A stretch of 64,000 nucleotides of DNA from Megamerina dolium (Eukaryota; Arthropoda; Insecta; Diptera; Megamerinidae): the NCBI GenBank assembly GCA_963854835.1, contig OY978530.1:14078109-14142108 (forward strand). The letters are read 5' to 3'. Below are positions 44,218 to 57,221 of this stretch, one piece after another (position 1 is the first letter of the stretch; each line of letters starts with the position of its first letter). The notes below the pieces were generated by a model. It was not told where the DNA came from. It searched no databases and was given only the letters and a program-made list of their open reading frames with translations. Made by a program: the position numbers and the translations under genes.

Positions 44218-45304
44218 CACTGTATAATGATCCGTTAATTTCTTTTCAAATGTGAATTTCTTCAAAGTGAATCTTGTGAGATAAATTTCAAAATGTGTTC
44301 AAAAGAAAGTGAAAATTTAATTGATTGTGAGAATTTAAGAAACGCAACAAATCAATTAATACCTCAAACAGCTTATAAGCATTTCAAAACCAAAAATTTA
44401 TAAACTACAATTCGTTTATTTATGTGAATAATAGCTGCTGATTGGTTTTGTCATGGTATAATAACACAAGGTAGAGCCATTGGGGAGAGTTCTCATGAAT
44501 GAAGGAGAATAGGTAAATAAAACAACAACAAACACATGGGAAAAGAAGAAGAAGAAGTTGAAAAGGAAACAAGAAACACACTAGCTTAACACTATAAGAA
44601 GCCAGTTTCTGACATTATATCGCGCAGTCAAGAGGAATTTTTTGTAGTTGCTCTACCTTCATAATAACACCATGGGTTTTGTTCCAAAGCAGCTATGCTT
44701 TTCATTGTAGTAAATAATATCATATTTCCAGTATTTCAAAGTTCAAGAGAATTATAAAATTGAATGAATTCATCATATTTTTAAGCCTAGCAAGAATGGG
44801 ATTGATATTTTTCAAGTCCCACTTTTTACTGAATGATAAAGTGTGATGATTTTAAGCTTTAGAGAATGATGAATGGTTCGTCTGTCATTCTTTAACGAAT
44901 TCGAAGCAAAAGAGTGAAGTCTCGTTAATGCAGCTTTTAAATGAATGAAGGGTGAGTGAATTCCGTAATGATTCGATTCGTTTACAGATCTGATCCGTAC
45001 CCTTGGAACATAGGTAGCTCAAGCTAAATTTCGTTGAAAATTTGAATTACACATTGCTTATGTTATGTAGAGATTAATTAAACCCTTCAGTAGCTTCTAC
45101 TACTTACTTACTTACATAGCAAAGGCAAAAAAAAGCTAAAAATCGTATAAAAATTATTTTCCAGTGTTAATACCTAATCGGAATTTCGAAAACCTAGAAA
45201 AAATATAAGCAAGCATAAACTCTTTTGATTAGCCTTTTGTCTTTTCGCTAGCCCTCTTTTATGAGGTGCGATTGGTCTTTGATTTTAGGTTTACTTACAC
45301 TATT

Positions 45305-47509
45305 ATTTCAAATGGTCAACCGACATATTGGCCGACGGACAAGAGGAAGATACGCGATCTCATAGACTTTGGAATCGCCAAAGGTTTGCAGATGGAAAAT
45401 ATCTAAACAGAGTGTAATTATGATCTATCATCTGACCACTCACCCACGGTAATATCTATAAAATCACCAAGCCCCCAAGGCAATTGCGTTAGAAAGAAAA
45501 TAGACTGGTTGAAATTCAAGAAATATATAAATTCCCATTTTCCTCTAAGTACAGTATTAAGAAATGGACACGATGTAGACTCAGCACTCGAAAAATTCAA
45601 CCAGCTGCTCTCATTAGCTCTCAGCTCAGCCACCTGCACAAAGGCATGCAAGCAATCAAACTATAGCCCATACACACCAGCCGACATTGAATTGCTAGTA
45701 AGACAGAAATGAAGACTCCGAAGGCAATGGCAAGAATTCAGATCACCGAATCTGAAAACACAGCTACAGCACTACCATATAACACCTGGTGAAGCGTCAG
45801 ACTACTCTTTGTGGAAATCAGCAAAAAACTCAAATCGGCCAATTTTCACTGATTCCCTCATCCATTTGAGAGACAGTAATTGCGCTAGAAGCAACTGTGA
45901 GAAGGGTTTGGCTTTTGCAGACCACCTAAAAAGTGTGTTTACACCCAATCCACCCTCTTCACAGTCCTCATTACCAAAATTAACTTCTTAACCTTGCTCA
46001 ATAACGCTCAAAATTAAAAAAAAGGATATATTCAAAGCAATTTATAAAGATTTAAACCCAAAAAAATCACCTGGTCCAGATAAAATTACCGGTAAAATGA
46101 TAAAAAAAGCTACCTCCGGCTTCTGTAATTCATCTCATGCACATTTTCAATGCTATCCTTCGTATTATACACTATCCCAAATGCTGGAAAAATTCAAAAA
46201 TTATAATGATAGCAAAACCAGGAAAAGACCCTACAAGAGTTGCATCGTACAGACCTATCAGCCTCCTGCCTCTACTCTCTAAAGTATTCGAAAAGCTACC
46301 TGTCATGAATATAACTCCATTTATTAATCTCAACCAACTGATTCCACAACATCAGTTTGGATTTAGAAAACAGCACGGCACAATAGAACAAGTCCACCGC
46401 ATTGTAACTCTGATAAGGAACACTTTTGAAGAAAAAAAGTATTGCTCAGCTGTCTTTCTTGATATCACTCAAGCTTTCGATAAAGTATGGCACGATGGCC
46501 TTATTTACAAACTCAAACTATTACTGCCTGCAAATGTATCCTCATTGCTTACTAGCTATCTCACGAAAAGATAATTTCTCGTACATCACAAGGATTACAC
46601 AACAAATCCATTGGATATTCACGCTGGCGTCCCTCAAGGAAGCGTTTTGGGCCCCTTACTGTATCTCTTATACACTTCAGATATGCCCAACAATAACTAT
46701 ACATTCATATCGACCTTTGCAGATGATACGGCATTATTGTGCTCTCGCTCTAAACCCATAGAAGCTACTAAACTCATGTCCATTCTCTCGAAACCTGGCA
46801 AGCAAAATTGCGTATAAAAGTCAATGAATCAAAGAGCGTACATGTAACCTTCACGCTAAGGCTAGATACATGTCCCCCACTTAAAATTAATGGCCAATCA
46901 GTTCCACAATGTTCCTCAACAAAGTACTTGGGTATTCACCTCGACAGAAGGCTGACTTGGAAAAATCACATAGAGGCAAAGAAAACTCAGATCAAGCTTA
47001 AAATTAATCAGTTATGGTGGCTGTTACACAAAAGATCAAAGTTGAATCTCGAATACAAAGTGCTATTATATAAAACAATCCTGAAGCCAATCTGGACTTA
47101 TGGTATTCAGATTTGGGGCACCGCATCTCCCTCAAATATCGAAAAATTGCAGCGAATATAATCCAAATATCGGCGAATTATTGTAAAAGCGCCTTAGTAT
47201 ATAAGGATCTATCGAGATTTAAATGTACCCACAATTTCTGAGGAAGTTGCAATGTCCTGCAGAAGCTACATTAAAAAATTACACAATCATCCGAATCCCC
47301 TTGCCAGGCAATTGTTGCTGAGCATGGGGCATCGTCGATTAAAAAGAAAAGACACACTAAATATGCTGTGAAATTGCTATACCTCGCGACTCAACCAATT
47401 GTGATGGAACGTAGGGAATATCACATAATTTTAATTAGTTTGTAAGATTTGAATACTTATTGTTAGTTTCTAAGTATTTTAGAAAGCTTTTTAACAAAAA
47501 AAAAAAAAA
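45305..47509 (+). pseudogene. Jockey-clade LINE, array copy 2
   Basis: Same element and same stops as 37,982-40,186; it multiplied with the array rather than by new insertion, since flanks and lesions are shared. Confidence 0.9.
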
Positions 47510-47778
47510 CTTACGCTATTTGCGCGTTTTATTGTTGGTGGGATTTTGATTCGTTTCTGCTTTTATTTATTTAGCTCTTTTTATATACCTTTTTCATAAA
47601 CCTAAAGCGACAAAAAACCACGGAGTTGCGTAAGGACCACATCCATTGGTCATGTCACTTATTCACGATCAACAGTTCTTGTCATTGAGATAAGAATTTG
47701 TTGCTATAAATATTAGTTTTATTATTATATTTTTTTATATTAATATGTATATTGCATATAAACCGTTTATTCTTTATT

Positions 47779-48747
47779 TCATGACGGATGATTTGTCGAT
47801 GTTGACGTCACAATACAAGAGTGTTGCTGTTGCATTTGGTGATGATCACTAATCACACTCTCTGCTGCTGTATTTACCAAAGTTGCTATTGTCGATGGAG
47901 TTGCTAACGTTGTTATCGTTGTCCCTGATGGTGACGATAATGATGATGATGACGATGAGACACCAGTTGATGAAGCTACTGCTGCTGCTGCCGATATTGC
48001 AGTATTACCACCTTTAACAACGGCTGCTGCTTGAGCAACGCTAAGAAAATTAAAGGTGCGCGCATCGCTATGCAGACGCAACGCCTGCTCAAGACGATGT
48101 TCTTGCAATCGAATCGCTTCGCTGAGATCTGGTGAGAGTCGAGAAACGGCCGGGGCAGATGCGGAGACGATGGAAGTTGGATCGCCGATGGGAGTTGATT
48201 CCGTTTGCACTTGCTGTTGGAGATGATGGTGGTGATGGTGTGGATGCGGATGCGTATGGCATTGCGGTGTTGTCGCTGTCGTTGCATGCTGTTGTTGCTG
48301 TAGAACACCTAAATGTATTTGTTGCTGCAGGTGCTGCTGAAGTTGTTGTTGCTCCATTTTAATATTGGTGGTAGTATCGCTGCTACTGTTACTGCCGGAA
48401 TTTGATGCCACTACCGCAGCTGAAGCGGCTAAACGCAAAGCGGCCTCTGTGTGCGACCTGAGTATGGCTTCGGCAGCAGCTGCTTGTTGTTGCATACATA
48501 ATGCAGCTGCTGCTGCCGTTGCCGCAACTGCCACCGTCGCTTTTGGTGAGTGAGGTGATGAATGTGAGGCCTGTTGAAGTGAAGATGGGATTTTATGGCT
48601 GTTACCGCTCCCGCTGAAATGAAGAGTACTCGTTGTATGATGAGATTGATATTGGTGGGAAGTTGACGATGACGATAACGGCGGGGCTGACGCTGCCGTT
48701 GCTGAATATGGTGCCACTGATGCTGTTGTTTGCTGATTATGATAGTG
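47779..48747 (-). CDS. Q/H/A/S-rich terminal exon fragment, copy 2
   Basis: Same frame and same predicted protein as 40,456-41,424. One base differs near 48,388 (ACTGTTACT for ACTATTACT), which is silent (AAT/AAC, Asn) on the minus strand. Confidence 0.5.
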   Translation of the reverse strand, partial: HYHNQQTTASVAPYSATAASAPPLSSSSTSHQYQSHHTTSTLHFSGSGNSHKIPSSLQQASHSSPHSPKATVAVAATAAAAALCMQQQAAAAEAILRSHTEAALRLAASAAVVASNSGSNSSSDTTTNIKMEQQQLQQHLQQQIHLGVLQQQQHATTATTPQCHTHPHPHHHHHHLQQQVQTESTPIGDPTSIVSASAPAVSRLSPDLSEAIRLQEHRLEQALRLHSDARTFNFLSVAQAAAVVKGGNTAISAAAAVASSTGVSSSSSSLSSPSGTTITTLATPSTIATLVNTAAESVISDHHQMQQQHSCIVTSTSTNHPS

Positions 48748-49896
48748 ATTCAGCGTAAACTTACGTTCAGTAACTAGTGGGTGCCTTACGCTATGGAAAT
48801 TGTCGATAATTTTGTTCGTTTAGACTCCTGGTTTTACATGCCTTCGTCTATTTACAGAATTTTAATTCGTGGTACAGATAGCATAGCCCATTTTTTTCAC
48901 AAACAAACAAGAATTACTAAAACACAGTATTAGTTTTTTTCCGATTCTTTAATAAATTCAATGCCCAATAGTTTTTCAATTTGCTATGCGAAAATGATTA
49001 TGTTGGACGAGGATGTTATGAACTTGCTTTTAATCTGGAAACTGATTTGTCAGACACTCATAGCTAATATTCCGTATTTTTTTTTTTTTGTTAAAAAAAA
49101 AATGTTTATTGAAAAAGAAAAATTAATAAAAAAATCGTTTTTCTTAAAAACAAAAATTGTTTTTATTTAAAATAACAAAATTTGTTTTTGTTAAAAAATA
49201 AAAAAAAAAATGTGTGAAAAATAAAAAGAAAAATTTATAGTTAAAGAAATTTTTTTTTAATCTTTAATTTTTTAAATGTAAAAAAGCCGATTGAAAATAT
49301 CTGATTTACTTTGGATATTATTAATTAAACGCCGCTAGAGTTCACTGTCACGCCCACTGCGCGTGATCTGATCAAGCACATTCATGAGTATCACTGTAAA
49401 AGTGTGGTCATTTTCACTTTTAATTCTTTTATTTAAATTTTTAACAGGTGAAATTCTTTTTTTCTAGCATTCAGTATGTGAAGTCTTTAGGCTGATAGAA
49501 ATGAATGAGTTCCATTCGTTTTCAATTCATGAATTAAAAAACCTAAAGAATTCGCACAGAATTGAAATTTTGATGAATGCAGCAGCAGATGGCTGCAGCC
49601 TAAAAAGAATGCGAGTGGCGATATCCATTCAGTAGCCAGCTGACAGCCTTTCTTCTTCTTCGCGTTTTGTTGTTTACAAAAAATCTGTATGGTTGTTGGA
49701 TCTTTCATTTCTGGGTTGCCATTGGCTTATATTATATATAAAGAAAGTATTGAATGCAAAGAATTATAGAAGTTTTATTTCATATTACAATTTGTTTGTT
49801 TGTTTTTTCGTAATCTTTTTAATAAATTCAGAAATAACGACTAGCATGTTTGTTCCTGGTTTATATACGCATATTTACGTATAATGCGTAGATATA

Positions 49897-51547
49897 CAGT
49901 GGCTCCCAGCTTATTTCGTACAGTGACAATTTAAAAATTGCTGCAGTCGTAATTCCTAATATAGCAAAAATTTGAACAAAATATAAATGCCATTTTAGAA
50001 AAGAAGGTTTGTTTTTTATTTTCCAAAATTTACTTTTTCAAAATTTTAGTGTTTGACACTATAAAAAAATAAAATAAGAAAAAAATAGGAAAATTTATGT
50101 CACAGCTTATTTCGTACAGTCTCTTTAAGTTCAAACTAAAAACAAAGTAAGTTGATTTTAATATTTAGTTGACATCCCTTAGCGTTAATGACAGCCTGGA
50201 GTCTATTTGGCATTGAATCCACCAATTTTTGAGTGATGTCTGGTGTGATTTTTTTCCATTCTTCCATCAGTACCTTCTTTAGGTCTTGCTTATTAGAAAT
50301 CTTGTGTGTTCTTATTTTATTGTCCAAAATAGACCAAAGATTTTCAATCACATTCATGTCAGGTGACTGTGGTGGTGGAGACATCAAGTGTGGGCAGTTC
50401 CAAATAAGCCAAGATTGCACAATCCCAGATTTATGTTTTGGGTCATTATCTTGGTAGTACCGAAATTCTTCCCGCAAACCCAGTTTGTCTGCACTTTGAA
50501 GTAAATTGTTTTTCAGAATCTCGAGGTACTTCATTTTGTCCATTGTTTCCTCAATAAAAACCAATTCACCTACTCCGGCTGCTGACATACAGGCCCAAAC
50601 CATCACGCTACCGCCACCATGCTTCACTGTGGGCTTAAGGTTCTCCTTGTTTAGCTCGGTATTCGCTTTACGCCAAACATATGACATTCCGTCCGAGCCA
50701 AAAATATTAAACTTAGACTCATCCGCGAAAATAACGGTATTCCAGAACGCAGGAGTATTAATAATATGCTCTTTGGCGAAGTCAAGTCGGCGTTGTATAT
50801 TCATTTTCGAAATGAATGGTTTCTTTCGGGCTACTCGACCGTTCAAGTCATGATTGCGCAGCACACGTCGGACAGTTTCAGCACTGGATGATTTTCCTAT
50901 TTCACGCTGAACCTCTGCAGCCAACTTCGGAGCGGATAACTTTGGATTTTTCTTAATTTTTCGTACAATATAACGCTCGTCTGAAGCGTTGAAAATCTTA
51001 TTAGGTGCTTCTCTGCCCTTGTTCTCCAACCGATTTTCGCGAACGAAGCGTTGAATGATGTATTGGACAGTTGAGGCACTTAAATTTGTCATTTCAGCAA
51101 TTTTTCGCACACTCTGACCTTTCCTAAAATGGTTAATTACCAGTTTACGCTGTTCCATCGTTGTACGATGACCCATAAAGCTAAATGTTTAATTTACAGC
51201 ACTTTAACTATTTAAAATAATAATAATAAAAATTGTTATAATAGTTAAAAAGGTCCAAAAACTCATACAATTCAAAAAAACTTTGTAACTGCGCGGCAGA
51301 ATGAAACTTACTTACATTGAAGTTTGTGTACGAAATAAGATGTGAGCTGAAAATCAGCTGATCAATAGTTTTTCTCTCTTGCATGACAAAAAGAACAATT
51401 TTTGGGGTTCCCCGTTTTCTTATTAGGTTTACTAAACACATACATAGACATCTACATTCAAAACTTATTGATAAGTTTTTTAGTTTCGATGTTACAGCCA
51501 TGTACATAAAAATATATACACTGTACGAAATAAGCTGTGAGCCACTG
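49897..51547 (-). mobile_element. Tc1-like transposon with IR/DR ends, array copy 3
   Basis: Same element at the same TA site as in copy 2, 7,325 bp further on, so it was copied with the unit. Confidence 0.95.
50136..51176 (-). CDS. Tc1-like DD34E transposase, intact, array copy 3
   Basis: Protein identical to that at 42,811-43,851, all three catalytic residues present, no stops. Confidence 0.95.
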   Translation of the reverse strand: MGHRTTMEQRKLVINHFRKGQSVRKIAEMTNLSASTVQYIIQRFVRENRLENKGREAPNKIFNASDERYIVRKIKKNPKLSAPKLAAEVQREIGKSSSAETVRRVLRNHDLNGRVARKKPFISKMNIQRRLDFAKEHIINTPAFWNTVIFADESKFNIFGSDGMSYVWRKANTELNKENLKPTVKHGGGSVMVWACMSAAGVGELVFIEETMDKMKYLEILKNNLLQSADKLGLREEFRYYQDNDPKHKSGIVQSWLIWNCPHLMSPPPQSPDMNVIENLWSILDNKIRTHKISNKQDLKKVLMEEWKKITPDITQKLVDSMPNRLQAVINAKGCQLNIKINLLCF

Positions 51548-52629
51548 TATAATGATCCGTTAATTTCTTTTCAAATGTGAATTTCTTCAAAGTGAATCTT
51601 GTGAGATAAATTTCAAAATGTGTTCAAAAGAAAGTGAAAATTTAATTGATTGTGAGAATTTAAGAAACGCAACAAATCAATTAATACCTCAAACAGCTTA
51701 TAAGCATTTCAAAACCAAAAATTTATAAACTACAATTCGTTTATTTATGTGAATAATAGCTGCTGATTGGTTTTGTCATGGTATAATAACACAAGGTAGA
51801 GCCATTGGGGAGAGTTCTCATGAATGAAGGAGAATAGGTAAATAAAACAACAACAAACACATGGGAAAAGAAGAAGAAGAAGTTGAAAAGGAAACAAGAA
51901 ACACACTAGCTTAACACTATAAGAAGCCAGTTTCTGACATTATATCGCGCAGTCAAGAGGAATTTTTTGTAGTTGCTCTACCTTCATAATAACACCATGG
52001 GTTTTGTTCCAAAGCAGCTATGCTTTTCATTGTAGTAAATAATATCATATTTCCAGTATTTCAAAGTTCAAGAGAATTATAAAATTGAATGAATTCATCA
52101 TATTTTTAAGCCTAGCAAGAATGGGATTGATATTTTTCAAGTCCCACTTTTTACTGAATGATAAAGTGTGATGATTTTAAGCTTTAGAGAATGATGAATG
52201 GTTCGTCTGTCATTCTTTAACGAATTCGAAGCAAAAGAGTGAAGTCTCGTTAATGCAGCTTTTAAATGAATGAAGGGTGAGTGAATTCCGTAATGATTCG
52301 ATTCGTTTACAGATCTGATCCGTACCCTTGGAACATAGGTAGCTCAAGCTAAATTTCGTTGAAAATTTGAATTACACATTGCTTATGTTATGTAGAGATT
52401 AATTAAACCCTTCAGTAGCTTCTACTACTTACTTACTTACATAGCAAAGGCAAAAAAAAGCTAAAAATCGTATAAAAATTATTTTCCAGTGTTAATACCT
52501 AATCGGAATTTCGAAAACCTAGAAAAAATATAAGCAAGCATAAACTCTTTTGATTAGCCTTTTGTCTTTTCGCTAGCCCTCTTTTATGAGGTGCGATTGG
52601 TCTTTGATTTTAGGTTTACTTACACTATT

Positions 52630-54834
52630 ATTTCAAATGGTCAACCGACATATTGGCCGACGGACAAGAGGAAGATACGCGATCTCATAGACTTTGGAAT
52701 CGCCAAAGGTTTGCAGATGGAAAATATCTAAACAGAGTGTAATTATGATCTATCATCTGACCACTCACCCACGGTAATATCTATAAAATCACCAAGCCCC
52801 CAAGGCAATTGCGTTAGAAAGAAAATAGACTGGTTGAAATTCAAGAAATATATAAATTCCCATTTTCCTCTAAGTACAGTATTAAGAAATGGACACGATG
52901 TAGACTCAGCACTCGAAAAATTCAACCAGCTGCTCTCATTAGCTCTCAGCTCAGCCACCTGCACAAAGGCATGCAAGCAATCAAACTATAGCCCATACAC
53001 ACCAGCCGACATTGAATTGCTAGTAAGACAGAAATGAAGACTCCGAAGGCAATGGCAAGAATTCAGATCACCGAATCTGAAAACACAGCTACAGCACTAC
53101 CATATAACACCTGGTGAAGCGTCAGACTACTCTTTGTGGAAATCAGCAAAAAACTCAAATCGGCCAATTTTCACTGATTCCCTCATCCATTTGAGAGACA
53201 GTAATTGCGCTAGAAGCAACTGTGAGAAGGGTTTGGCTTTTGCAGACCACCTAAAAAGTGTGTTTACACCCAATCCACCCTCTTCACAGTCCTCATTACC
53301 AAAATTAACTTCTTAACCTTGCTCAATAACGCTCAAAATTAAAAAAAAGGATATATTCAAAGCAATTTATAAAGATTTAAACCCAAAAAAATCACCTGGT
53401 CCAGATAAAATTACCGGTAAAATGATAAAAAAAGCTACCTCCGGCTTCTGTAATTCATCTCATGCACATTTTCAATGCTATCCTTCGTATTATACACTAT
53501 CCCAAATGCTGGAAAAATTCAAAAATTATAATGATAGCAAAACCAGGAAAAGACCCTACAAGAGTTGCATCGTACAGACCTATCAGCCTCCTGCCTCTAC
53601 TCTCTAAAGTATTCGAAAAGCTACCTGTCATGAATATAACTCCATTTATTAATCTCAACCAACTGATTCCACAACATCAGTTTGGATTTAGAAAACAGCA
53701 CGGCACAATAGAACAAGTCCACCGCATTGTAACTCTGATAAGGAACACTTTTGAAGAAAAAAAGTATTGCTCAGCTGTCTTTCTTGATATCACTCAAGCT
53801 TTCGATAAAGTATGGCACGATGGCCTTATTTACAAACTCAAACTATTACTGCCTGCAAATGTATCCTCATTGCTTACTAGCTATCTCACGAAAAGATAAT
53901 TTCTCGTACATCACAAGGATTACACAACAAATCCATTGGATATTCACGCTGGCGTCCCTCAAGGAAGCGTTTTGGGCCCCTTACTGTATCTCTTATACAC
54001 TTCAGATATGCCCAACAATAACTATACATTCATATCGACCTTTGCAGATGATACGGCATTATTGTGCTCTCGCTCTAAACCCATAGAAGCTACTAAACTC
54101 ATGTCCATTCTCTCGAAACCTGGCAAGCAAAATTGCGTATAAAAGTCAATGAATCAAAGAGCGTACATGTAACCTTCACGCTAAGGCTAGATACATGTCC
54201 CCCACTTAAAATTAATGGCCAATCAGTTCCACAATGTTCCTCAACAAAGTACTTGGGTATTCACCTCGACAGAAGGCTGACTTGGAAAAATCACATAGAG
54301 GCAAAGAAAACTCAGATCAAGCTTAAAATTAATCAGTTATGGTGGCTGTTACACAAAAGATCAAAGTTGAATCTCGAATACAAAGTGCTATTATATAAAA
54401 CAATCCTGAAGCCAATCTGGACTTATGGTATTCAGATTTGGGGCACCGCATCTCCCTCAAATATCGAAAAATTGCAGCGAATATAATCCAAATATCGGCG
54501 AATTATTGTAAAAGCGCCTTAGTATATAAGGATCTATCGAGATTTAAATGTACCCACAATTTCTGAGGAAGTTGCAATGTCCTGCAGAAGCTACATTAAA
54601 AAATTACACAATCATCCGAATCCCCTTGCCAGGCAATTGTTGCTGAGCATGGGGCATCGTCGATTAAAAAGAAAAGACACACTAAATATGCTGTGAAATT
54701 GCTATACCTCGCGACTCAACCAATTGTGATGGAACGTAGGGAATATCACATAATTTTAATTAGTTTGTAAGATTTGAATACTTATTGTTAGTTTCTAAGT
54801 ATTTTAGAAAGCTTTTTAACAAAAAAAAAAAAAA
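52630..54834 (+). pseudogene. Jockey-clade LINE, array copy 3
   Basis: Same element, flanks and stops as the first array copy at 37,982. Confidence 0.9.
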
Positions 54835-55103
54835 CTTACGCTATTTGCGCGTTTTATTGTTGGTGGGATTTTGATTCGTTTCTGCTTTTATTTATTTAGC
54901 TCTTTTTATATACCTTTTTCATAAACCTAAAGCGACAAAAAACCACGGAGTTGCGTAAGGACCACATCCATTGGTCATGTCACTTATTCACGATCAACAG
55001 TTCTTGTCATTGAGATAAGAATTTGTTGCTATAAATATTAGTTTTATTATTATATTTTTTTATATTAATATGTATATTGCATATAAACCGTTTATTCTTT
55101 ATT

Positions 55104-56072
55104 TCATGACGGATGATTTGTCGATGTTGACGTCACAATACAAGAGTGTTGCTGTTGCATTTGGTGATGATCACTAATCACACTCTCTGCTGCTGTATTT
55201 ACCAAAGTTGCTATTGTCGATGGAGTTGCTAACGTTGTTATCGTTGTCCCTGATGGTGACGATAATGATGATGATGACGATGAGACACCAGTTGATGAAG
55301 CTACTGCTGCTGCTGCCGATATTGCAGTATTACCACCTTTAACAACGGCTGCTGCTTGAGCAACGCTAAGAAAATTAAAGGTGCGCGCATCGCTATGCAG
55401 ACGCAACGCCTGCTCAAGACGATGTTCTTGCAATCGAATCGCTTCGCTGAGATCTGGTGAGAGTCGAGAAACGGCCGGGGCAGATGCGGAGACGATGGAA
55501 GTTGGATCGCCGATGGGAGTTGATTCCGTTTGCACTTGCTGTTGGAGATGATGGTGGTGATGGTGTGGATGCGGATGCGTATGGCATTGCGGTGTTGTCG
55601 CTGTCGTTGCATGCTGTTGTTGCTGTAGAACACCTAAATGTATTTGTTGCTGCAGGTGCTGCTGAAGTTGTTGTTGCTCCATTTTAATATTGGTGGTAGT
55701 ATCGCTGCTACTATTACTGCCGGAATTTGATGCCACTACCGCAGCTGAAGCGGCTAAACGCAAAGCGGCCTCTGTGTGCGACCTGAGTATGGCTTCGGCA
55801 GCAGCTGCTTGTTGTTGCATACATAATGCAGCTGCTGCTGCCGTTGCCGCAACTGCCACCGTCGCTTTTGGTGAGTGAGGTGATGAATGTGAGGCCTGTT
55901 GAAGTGAAGATGGGATTTTATGGCTGTTACCGCTCCCGCTGAAATGAAGAGTACTCGTTGTATGATGAGATTGATATTGGTGGGAAGTTGACGATGACGA
56001 TAACGGCGGGGCTGACGCTGCCGTTGCTGAATATGGTGCCACTGATGCTGTTGTTTGCTGATTATGATAGTG
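55104..56072 (-). CDS. Q/H/A/S-rich terminal exon fragment, copy 3
   Basis: Same frame and protein as copy 1, again cut by the duplication junction at its 5' side (56,073). Confidence 0.5.
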   Translation of the reverse strand, partial: HYHNQQTTASVAPYSATAASAPPLSSSSTSHQYQSHHTTSTLHFSGSGNSHKIPSSLQQASHSSPHSPKATVAVAATAAAAALCMQQQAAAAEAILRSHTEAALRLAASAAVVASNSGSNSSSDTTTNIKMEQQQLQQHLQQQIHLGVLQQQQHATTATTPQCHTHPHPHHHHHHLQQQVQTESTPIGDPTSIVSASAPAVSRLSPDLSEAIRLQEHRLEQALRLHSDARTFNFLSVAQAAAVVKGGNTAISAAAAVASSTGVSSSSSSLSSPSGTTITTLATPSTIATLVNTAAESVISDHHQMQQQHSCIVTSTSTNHPS

Positions 56073-57221
56073 ATTCAGCGTAAACTTACGTTCAGTAACT
56101 AGTGGGTGCCTTACGCTATGGAAATTGTCGATAATTTTGTTCGTTTAGACTCCTGGTTTTACATGCCTTCGTCTATTTACAGAATTTTAATTCGTGGTAC
56201 AGATAGCATAGCCCATTTTTTTCACAAACAAACAAGAATTACTAAAACACAGTATTAGTTTTTTTCCGATTCTTTAATAAATTCAATGCCCAATAGTTTT
56301 TCAATTTGCTATGCGAAAATGATTATGTTGGACGAGGATGTTATGAACTTGCTTTTAATCTGGAAACTGATTTGTCAGACACTCATAGCTAATATTCCGT
56401 ATTTTTTTTTTTTTGTTAAAAAAAAAATGTTTATTGAAAAAGAAAAATTAATAAAAAAATCGTTTTTCTTAAAAACAAAAATTGTTTTTATTTAAAATAA
56501 CAAAATTTGTTTTTGTTAAAAAATAAAAAAAAAAATGTGTGAAAAATAAAAAGAAAAATTTATAGTTAAAGAAATTTTTTTTTAATCTTTAATTTTTTAA
56601 ATGTAAAAAAGCCGATTGAAAATATCTGATTTACTTTGGATATTATTAATTAAACGCCGCTAGAGTTCACTGTCACGCCCACTGCGCGTGATCTGATCAA
56701 GCACATTCATGAGTATCACTGTAAAAGTGTGGTCATTTTCACTTTTAATTCTTTTATTTAAATTTTTAACAGGTGAAATTCTTTTTTTCTAGCATTCAGT
56801 ATGTGAAGTCTTTAGGCTGATAGAAATGAATGAGTTCCATTCGTTTTCAATTCATGAATTAAAAAACCTAAAGAATTCGCACAGAATTGAAATTTTGATG
56901 AATGCAGCAGCAGATGGCTGCAGCCTAAAAAGAATGCGAGTGGCGATATCCATTCAGTAGCCAGCTGACAGCCTTTCTTCTTCTTCGCGTTTTGTTGTTT
57001 ACAAAAAATCTGTATGGTTGTTGGATCTTTCATTTCTGGGTTGCCATTGGCTTATATTATATATAAAGAAAGTATTGAATGCAAAGAATTATAGAAGTTT
57101 TATTTCATATTACAATTTGTTTGTTTGTTTTTTCGTAATCTTTTTAATAAATTCAGAAATAACGACTAGCATGTTTGTTCCTGGTTTATATACGCATATT
57201 TACGTATAATGCGTAGATATA

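Larger units (their letters stand above)
42572..44222 (-). mobile_element. Tc1-like transposon with IR/DR ends, array copy 2
   Basis: It is 1,651 bp with 29-bp terminal inverted repeats (CAGTGGCTC(C/A)CAGCTTATTT..., one mismatch) and TA duplicated on both sides (42,570-42,571; 44,223-44,224). Copy 1 of the array shows the unoccupied target. A second copy of the core CACAGCTTATTTCGTACAGT lies ~200 bp inside each end, giving the IR/DR layout known from Sleeping Beauty, Minos and Paris/Bari-type elements. One intact transposase gene lies between. Confidence 0.95.
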
